Source of the DNA: Acidobacteriota bacterium
GTDB taxonomy: Bacteria > Acidobacteriota > Thermoanaerobaculia > Multivoradales > JAHEKO01
Assembly: GCA_029862975.1 (NCBI GenBank)
Contig: JAOTWP010000017.1
Span: 1 to 46,415 of the forward strand
Length of the DNA stretch: 46,415 bases
Direction of reading: 5' to 3'
The notes beneath the pieces are model-generated. The model searched no databases. It was not told the DNA's origin and saw only the letters and a list, made by a program, of their open reading frames with translations. A program made the position numbers and the translations under genes. Positions 42,412 to 46,415 of this stretch are shown one piece after another; position 1 is the stretch's first letter, and each line of letters begins with the position of its first letter.

Positions 42412-42660
42412 GATGCGCTCCTTCCTTGAAGGGGTCGGCGAAGCCGATCGTCTGAAGGCATCATTCTAACTGAAATCACGTGCGGGAAGAGCCATATCCC
42501 GGCAGGGCAAGAAAAGAGCGCGAGTGCGCGGGCGAGGAGTGCCGACAGGAGCCTGCCCAGGAGACGTTGGATGAGTCCGATAAGATATATTATGTCAACT
42601 TAAAACCGCCATGGGCAGGAGTCTGCGGCCGTCGGCGTGTGCTTTGCGCGTTCGCCAGCT
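42412..42660. other. Non-coding stretch with an AT-rich patch
   Basis: No gene is supported. At 42573-42606 an AT-rich run (GATAAGATATATTATGTC then AACTTAAAA) interrupts otherwise GC-rich DNA and contains the imperfect palindrome ATAAGATATATTAT. On the minus strand it reads TTGACATAATATATC, which has a consensus -35 but no matching -10 at 17 bases. Confidence 0.5.
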
Positions 42661-42845
42661 GCTGGACGTCGCCAAGAGATTCCAGGTAGGCCAAAGAACC
42701 TGGGGCTTCCTCCCCTTCGGCCTCGGCCTTCGATCCGCGCCGCGGCGTCACCGTTCTCTCGTCCCTACCCAACCTGGCCTGACCGCCGACCGCATCCCGA
42801 TGACCCGGGCTCCCCGGAGGCGCCTTCGAAGGCGGACCCGACGAT
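42661..42845 (+). repeat. Interspersed hairpin repeat, copy A
   Basis: The copy begins GACGTCGCCAAGAGATTCC and carries the left arm CCAGGTAGGCCAAAGAAC (42682-42699) and right arm GTTCTCTCGTCCCTACCC (42753-42770). Between the arms is the shared middle (CTGGGGCTTCCT...CTTCGGCCTCGGC...GATCCGCGCCGCGGCGTCACC). The proximal half matches copies B and C closely; the distal half is diverged or cut. It lies between the secreted-protein gene and a small unknown gene. Confidence 0.85.
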
Positions 42846-42862
42846 GAATGAACACGGAGCCG

Positions 42863-43225
42863 CTACTTCCTCCCAAGAAGTCGCGCTTTCCACCGCTCAA
42901 TGATCCCCGGAGGACGAGGGAGGGCCTTCTCCCATTCCCTGTCCTCGAGATAGCCTCTGAGCCGTGCAACGAAGCTCTCGATGAGCCTGTCGTGTGACAC
43001 GCGCTCCCACCTGTAGATCGGCTCGTAGAGCGCATCGCCGGCATACATCTGAGCAAACTCTGGGCCGACGATCACCACATGCTCCAGGTCATGGAGCAGG
43101 AAATTGAGGCGAACGACGCCCGGTGCGCGCATCTCTTCGCGCTCGCAGTGGACGCCGTGCGCAGCGAGCTCGCTAATCACGGCGCCCGTCATACGCTCGA
43201 TGAAATTGCTAGCGACTAGTGGCAT
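42863..43225 (-). CDS. Hypothetical protein (120 aa)
   Basis: A 120-residue soluble protein with an N-terminal helix (N-F-I-E-R-M-T-G-A-V-I-S-E-L), strands (V-R-L-N-F-L-L-H-D-L-E-H-V-V-I-V-G-P-E-F) and a basic C-terminal tail (I-I-E-R-W-K-A-R-L-L-G-R-K). The alternation looks like a genuine alpha/beta fold, and the downstream side is repeat DNA. Codon use is less GC-biased than in neighbours, suggesting recent acquisition. No family is recognised. Confidence 0.55.
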   Translation of the reverse strand: MPLVASNFIERMTGAVISELAAHGVHCEREEMRAPGVVRLNFLLHDLEHVVIVGPEFAQMYAGDALYEPIYRWERVSHDRLIESFVARLRGYLEDREWEKALPRPPGIIERWKARLLGRK

Positions 43226-43343
43226 CCTGGGAATGGGAATCCAAAGCGCTGCCCGTGATCACATCGATTTCACCCCCCGTCGCTCGGTTGCCCAAGGAGT
43301 CTCCCCGGCAGGCTGGCGCCGAGCCCATGCTCGATCATCTCGA

Positions 43344-43823
43344 TCACCCGCCGTCATTGCGGTCAGGTAGCTGACCCGGCGGCTGAGACAGGATTCCAAA
43401 GATCAGAAGGCCGTCTAGAGCGCCGAGCGCCAGAAAGACGGCGCTCCAGCGATCGAACAGCGCGGAGCGCGGATCAGCCGCTCCTCCCAGAGCCCGGATG
43501 ATGCTCGCGGCTATCACCAGAACGAAACAGCCCAGGAGAACGAGGAGCGCGCGCCGAACGATCGCTGCCGAGCGCTGGTCTCCGCGGGTCGCAGCGATCA
43601 ACCGGCGGCCCAGCCAAGCAATTGCCGCGCCGATGGCCACCATCACGCCGAAGGGAACCAGTACCTCCGAAGGCCCGCGACGGTCAAGAAGCCGCCATCC
43701 GAAGTAGAGCGATAGCCAGATTATGAAGAAACCAACCGCAACCCAAGCGACGCCGTGAAGGTAGCACCACCCTCGACGAAAGCCGCTACTACCGATCACC
43801 GCTATCCGCGTGAGCCTGAGCAT
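43344..43823 (-). CDS. Hypothetical four-helix membrane protein
   Basis: A 159-residue membrane protein with hydrophobic segments near 20-45, 57-75, 90-110 and 130-148, separated by Arg-rich loops (W-L-G-R-R-L-I-A-A-T-R-G-D-Q-R). The positive-inside pattern looks natural. The ATG at 43823 is preferred; a TTG at 43853 would add 10 polar residues. There is no recognised family. Together with the 120-residue gene it forms a small island between copies of the intergenic repeat. Confidence 0.55.
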   Translation of the reverse strand: MLRLTRIAVIGSSGFRRGWCYLHGVAWVAVGFFIIWLSLYFGWRLLDRRGPSEVLVPFGVMVAIGAAIAWLGRRLIAATRGDQRSAAIVRRALLVLLGCFVLVIAASIIRALGGAADPRSALFDRWSAVFLALGALDGLLIFGILSQPPGQLPDRNDGG

Positions 43824-43890
43824 GGCGTCTTCTTGCCGCGTTGGTGTATCCAACCCAGTGTAACCCGATCCCTTCCATCAGCGATTCATA

Positions 43891-44160
43891 GCTGGCGAAC
43901 GTCGCCGAAAGACTCCAGGTAGCCCAAGAGAACCTGGGGCTTCCTATCCTTCGGCCCCGGCTGGCGATCCGCGCCGCGCCGTCACCGTTCTCTTGCCCTA
44001 CCCAGCCAGCCCTTGTGGCGTTCCCCAGAGCCGCCAAGGCGACCCGGGCGGGATTCCGCTCCTGATCTCGAAAGCGCTCGCGAGGCCGCCTGGAGCGGCG
44101 CTCGATCGCGCCTCGACGCCGGCGCGAGCCGGTTGCTTTCCCGACCTCGTAGCGATGGCA
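43891..44160 (+). repeat. Interspersed hairpin repeat, copy B (270-bp tandem unit 1)
   Basis: Left arm CCAGGTAGCCCAAGAGAAC (43915-43933) and right arm GTTCTCTTGCCCTACCC (43987-44003). The shorter inner pairing CCAGGT/ACCTGG is also possible. A distal half follows with GACCCGGGCGG, CTCGAAAGCGCTCGCGAGG and CCGCCTGGAGCGGCGCTCG. It is about 270 bases long and directly followed by copy C at the same register, so B and C are a tandem duplication with moderate divergence. No gene is seen in 43854-44421. Confidence 0.9.
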
Positions 44161-44421
44161 GCTGCCAAACGTCGCCAAAAGACTGCAGGTAGGCCAAAGA
44201 ACCTGGGGCTTCCTATCCTTCGGCCTCGGCTGCCGATCCGCGCCGCGGCGTCACCGTTCTTTCGCCCTACCCAGCCAGCCCCGTGGCGTTCGCCGAAGCC
44301 TCCGAGGAGACCCGGGCGGCATTCCGCCCGTGATCTCGAAAGCGCCCGCGAGGCCGCCTGGAGCGGCGCTCGCTCGCGCCTCGGCGCCCGCGCGGGCCGA
44401 GCGCCTTCTCGCTCCTTGCCG
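44161..44421 (+). repeat. Interspersed hairpin repeat, copy C (tandem unit 2, abuts parB)
   Basis: Left arm GGTAGGCCAAAGAAC (44188-44202) and right arm GTTCTTTCGCCCTACC (44256-44271), with a 53-base loop. It shares nearly the whole length with copy B, including the distal CTCGAAAGCGCCCGCGAGG and CCGCCTGGAGCGGCGCTCG. The repeat ends directly at the parB stop codon (44422-44424), so it forms the 3' flank of the parAB operon and could serve as its transcript end. Confidence 0.9.
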
Positions 44422-45381
44422 CTATTCTTCTTCGACGTCGGGCTCGGTGCGGACGGACTCCGAGCCCGCCGCCGGCAGCGGCCTGGGTGCCTGAGGAATC
44501 GGCCCGAGCTCGGCCTGCTCGGCGGTTCGGAGCTCTTCGAGGATGGTCTCGAGGGCGCCGATCAGGTCGCCGCGGTCGACTTCGCTGCGGCGGAAGCTCA
44601 GAGAGAGCTTGAAGGTCTTGTCGGGGGCGCGGAACTTGAACACGTAGGGCTTGCGGCGGGCGGCGGCGCGCTCGCGGGTCGCGGACCGGGCCTCGCGGCG
44701 GACGTCGTCGCGGTTGAGCTGCCCTTCGGCCGCCTGCTCGAGCATCGCGAGCATCCCCGCCTCGTCGCCGCCGGCCGCCCGCACGATGCCCAGCAGGAGG
44801 GACCGGGAGGCGACGCCGAGCTCTTCGGCCGCCTCGCGCACGGCCGGCGGCATCTCGAGCAGCTTGAGGGTCTCGGTGACGAGGCTGCGCGAGCGCCCGA
44901 CGGCGGAGGCGACCTCCTGGTGGGTGTAGCCGTGACGCTCGGCGAGGGCACGGAAGCCGGCGGCCTCTTCGAACGGCGTCAGGTCCTTGCGCTGCAGGTT
45001 CTCGATCAGGGCGATCTCGAGCGCCTCGTCCGGGTCGACCTCGAAGACGATCACCGGCACCTCGTCGAGCCCGGCCTGCTGGGCCGCCCGGAAGCGCCGC
45101 TCGCCGGAGATGATCCGGTACTCGGGGCCGTCGAGCGACGGCGCCGGGATCGGCCGCACGAGAATCGGCTCGAGGATCCCGCGCTCCGAGATCGAGCCGA
45201 CGAGGTCGTCGAGGTCGCCCATCACGGTTCGCGGCTGCGCGCCGTCGGGCTCGAGAGCCGAGAGGGCCACCATGAGGCCGACCGGCTCCTGATGGCGCTG
45301 GGTCAGCTCGTCGATGAAATGAGTGTCGTGGCGCATCTTGACCCGCGCCGGCAGGCCGCGTCGCTTGTCTGGCTGGTCCAA
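44422..45381 (-). CDS. parB: Chromosome-partitioning protein ParB
   Basis: The 319-residue protein has the ParB N-terminal domain (L-V-G-S-I-S-E-R-G-I-L-E-P-I-L-V-R, I-S-G-E-R-R-F-R-A-A, E-I-A-L-I-E-N-L-Q-R-K-D-L-T-P-F-E-E-A) followed by a helix-turn-helix (V-A-S-A-V-G-R-S-R-S-L-V-T-E-T-L-K-L-L). The G-E-R-R-F-R and E-N-x-Q-R boxes are the CTP-binding motifs of the ParB/Srx fold. The start is a TTG at 45381, supported by GGGAGGAG 8 bases upstream; the ATG at 45336 lacks such a site. It follows parA after 29 bases. The C-terminus is acidic (P-D-V-E-E-E). Confidence 0.93.
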   Translation of the reverse strand: MDQPDKRRGLPARVKMRHDTHFIDELTQRHQEPVGLMVALSALEPDGAQPRTVMGDLDDLVGSISERGILEPILVRPIPAPSLDGPEYRIISGERRFRAAQQAGLDEVPVIVFEVDPDEALEIALIENLQRKDLTPFEEAAGFRALAERHGYTHQEVASAVGRSRSLVTETLKLLEMPPAVREAAEELGVASRSLLLGIVRAAGGDEAGMLAMLEQAAEGQLNRDDVRREARSATRERAAARRKPYVFKFRAPDKTFKLSLSFRRSEVDRGDLIGALETILEELRTAEQAELGPIPQAPRPLPAAGSESVRTEPDVEEE

Positions 45382-45410
45382 CCTCTGGCTCCTCCCGCTC
45401 CCGACGACCC

Positions 45411-46169
45411 TCACACCCGGCTGAGGATCTCCTCCGAGAGCTTGTAGTACTCGAAGGCGCCGCTTGATTTCGGCGCGTACGTGAAGATGGACTCGCGGTA
45501 GGCCGGACTCTCCTCCAGCCGGACGCTCTTCGAGATCGTGGTGGCAAACAACTTGTCGCCGAACACCGCCCGCACCTGCTTGCGGATGTCGCGCGACAGC
45601 AGGGTCCTCTTGTCGAAGAGCGTCAGCACGGCACCGAGGATCTGCAGCTCGGGGTTGGCCCGGGCCTTGATCTTGTCCACGGTCTCGAGCAGGTCGTCGG
45701 TGCCTTCGAGCGCGAAGTAGCTGGACTGGATCGGAATCAGCAGATGGCTGGCCGCCACCAGGGCGTTGACCGTGATGATGCCGAGCGCCGGCGGGGTGTC
45801 GATGACGATGTACTCGTAGTCGCCGCGCAACGGCGCCAGCCGATCCTGCAGCCGGTAGTAGCTGTCGATCTCGCCGATCAGCTTGGCCTCGATCTTGGCG
45901 AGCGAGATCGACGACGGCGCGACCCACAAGCAATCGATCCCCGGGACCTTGTAGGTGACCTCTTCGAGGCTGACCTCGTCGTCCGCCAGGGCGTCGTAGA
46001 CGTTGCGCCCGACGCTGCCCGGCTCGAGAAAGGTCAGCGAGCTGTTGGCCTGCGGGTCGAGATCGACGAGCAGGGTCTTGAGGCCCTTCGAGGCCATCGC
46101 GGCCGCCAGGTTGATGGCGGTGGTGGTCTTGCCCACCCCGCCCTTTTGATTGGCGATCGCTAGAATCAT
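45411..46169 (-). CDS. parA: Chromosome-partitioning ATPase ParA
   Basis: The 252-residue ATPase starts M-I-L-A-I-A-N-Q-K-G-G-V-G-K-T-T-T (deviant Walker A, 8-17), has L-L-V-D-L-D-P-Q-A-N (Walker A'), V-I-D-T-P-P-A-L (Walker B) and a normal short chromosomal ParA length. ParA binds DNA nonspecifically and moves ParB-parS complexes. The ATG at 46169 gives the usual N-terminus with no extension. It is first gene of the parAB operon, with a near-consensus promoter and palindromes upstream. Chromosomal parAB usually lies near the replication origin, so the next region may approach oriC. Confidence 0.96.
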   Translation of the reverse strand: MILAIANQKGGVGKTTTAINLAAAMASKGLKTLLVDLDPQANSSLTFLEPGSVGRNVYDALADDEVSLEEVTYKVPGIDCLWVAPSSISLAKIEAKLIGEIDSYYRLQDRLAPLRGDYEYIVIDTPPALGIITVNALVAASHLLIPIQSSYFALEGTDDLLETVDKIKARANPELQILGAVLTLFDKRTLLSRDIRKQVRAVFGDKLFATTISKSVRLEESPAYRESIFTYAPKSSGAFEYYKLSEEILSRV

Positions 46170-46189
46170 CGGCAGCCGGCTCGGGCCGC

Positions 46190-46219
46190 AGTGTAGGACA
46201 TGCCCCGCCGGGGGGTCAA
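46190..46219 (-). promoter_or_regulatory. Candidate sigma70 promoter of parAB
   Basis: On the minus strand TTGACC (46219-46214) and TACACT (46195-46190) are 18 bases apart and 21 bases before the parA ATG. Confidence 0.65.
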
Positions 46220-46245
46220 GCCGTCCGGGCGCCGCCGCCGAGCCC

Positions 46246-46277
46246 ATGTCGGCGCGCCGACATTTCACGCAAATGTC
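46246..46277. promoter_or_regulatory. Two overlapping palindromes upstream of parA (possible operator or parS-like site)
   Basis: ATGTCGGCGCGCCGACAT (46246-46263) is a perfect 18-bp palindrome. It overlaps by five bases a second inverted repeat, GACATTT-CACGC-AAATGTC (46259-46277), which contains TTTCACG, the left half of the canonical parS TGTTTCACGTGAAACA. The right half does not match, so it is not a standard parS. They lie 27-58 bases upstream of the -35 box of the parA promoter, a suitable place for a regulator or ParB-related binding. Confidence 0.6.
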
Positions 46278-46300
46278 TGGAAAATCGTGGCTTGTGGTCG

Positions 46301-46415
46301 CAAAAAAAGACTCCAGGTAGGGCACGAGACCCGGGGCTTCCTCCGCTTCGGCCGCGGCTGGCGATCCGCGCCGCGGCGTTGCCGTCGCTTTCGCCCACAG
46401 TCATCCAGGCCCACG
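46301..46415 (+). repeat. Interspersed hairpin repeat, copy D (cut by window edge)
   Basis: Starting AAAAAAAGACTCCAGGTAGGG (left arm from 46313) with GAGACCCGGGGCTTCCTCCG and CTTCGGCCGCGGCTGGC, GATCCGCGCCGCGGCG, it follows the proximal half of copies A-C in the same orientation. The right arm is degenerate (GTCGCTTTCGCCCACAG). The rest continues beyond the window. No gene is supported in 46170-46415. Confidence 0.8.

Noticed and set aside
42590-42903. Several short open frames across repeat copy A
   Set aside because: They run through the repeat in different frames, lack Shine-Dalgarno sites and give Arg/Pro-rich sequence.
42661-44421. CRISPR array
   Set aside because: The repeated units are about 270 bases and unevenly spaced with internal hairpins; there are no short repeats with unique spacers and no cas genes.
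46259-46277. Canonical parS site
   Set aside because: Only the left half (TTTCACG) matches TGTTTCACGTGAAACA; reported as a palindrome of unknown role instead.
46216-46404. 62-codon frame at the right end
   Set aside because: It lies within repeat copy D and the palindromes upstream of parA and has no protein features.

Overview
The window is GC-rich (about 70% by eye) and comes from a Gram-negative bacterium. It carries an LPS-export component (LptE), a fused LptF-LptG permease, a complete Tol-Pal system and a TonB-dependent receptor. The Oar-type receptor with an N-terminal carboxypeptidase-regulatory domain, the FG-GAP/ASPIC-UnbV protein, the LptF-LptG fusion and the thrombospondin-type-3 protein together point to Acidobacteriota (possibly a Thermoanaerobaculia-like lineage). 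This assignment is inferred from gene content; no rRNA gene is present.

Layout. (1) 1-12 kb is an accessory locus for nucleoside breakdown outside the cytoplasm. On the minus strand are a nucleoside hydrolase with a signal segment, an Oar-type TonB-dependent receptor and a Qng1/DUF2419 queuosine-salvage glycosylase homologue with a twin-arginine signal, which starts on the receptor's stop codon. Divergent on the plus strand are an FG-GAP/ASPIC-UnbV secreted protein, an exported amidohydrolase of the MTA/SAH deaminase type, two more exported nucleoside hydrolases (one Tat type, one with an altered active site) and a CAT-fold acyltransferase. (2) 12.0-12.3 kb is a large palindrome that supplies the last codons of both convergent flanking genes. 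(3) 12.3-16.8 kb: MDR alcohol dehydrogenase, CPXCG mini-protein, and an operon of a sulfotransferase-like P-loop protein, a class-IV aminotransferase-like protein apparently lacking the PLP lysine, and a group II PLP decarboxylase. (4) 16.9-29.2 kb is housekeeping: nusB, lptE, rpsT, the tolQ-tolR-tolA-tolB-pal-cpoB cluster, etfBA, a TrmH-family methyltransferase, a YjjX-like NTPase, metK and ahcY. (5) 29.3-32.4 kb: a small hypothetical gene, then a candidate GEMM (cyclic di-GMP-I) riboswitch ahead of a secreted FG-GAP/thrombospondin-3 protein. (6) 32.6-42.4 kb: zinc-ribbon and polytopic membrane proteins, NDH-2, LptF-LptG fusion, a 1,014-residue secreted alpha/beta hydrolase with a lipoprotein partner, and a small secreted protein. 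(7) 42.4-46.4 kb: two unrecognised small genes among copies of a hairpin-forming intergenic repeat, then parB and parA with overlapping palindromes upstream of parA.

How the genes fit together. In region 1 the enzymes all act on nucleosides (N-glycosidic cleavage, adenine-type deamination) and nearly all carry export signals, with an outer-membrane receptor in the same transcription unit. The simplest reading is a scavenging system that captures nucleosides, possibly including queuosine, and cleaves them in the periplasm. This is the best candidate here for an undescribed system. The second notable item is the candidate c-di-GMP riboswitch controlling a calcium-binding surface protein. The third is the sulfotransferase/aminotransferase-like gene pair, which resembles a fused plant protein. 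The reading was done by eye: no database or structure search was run.
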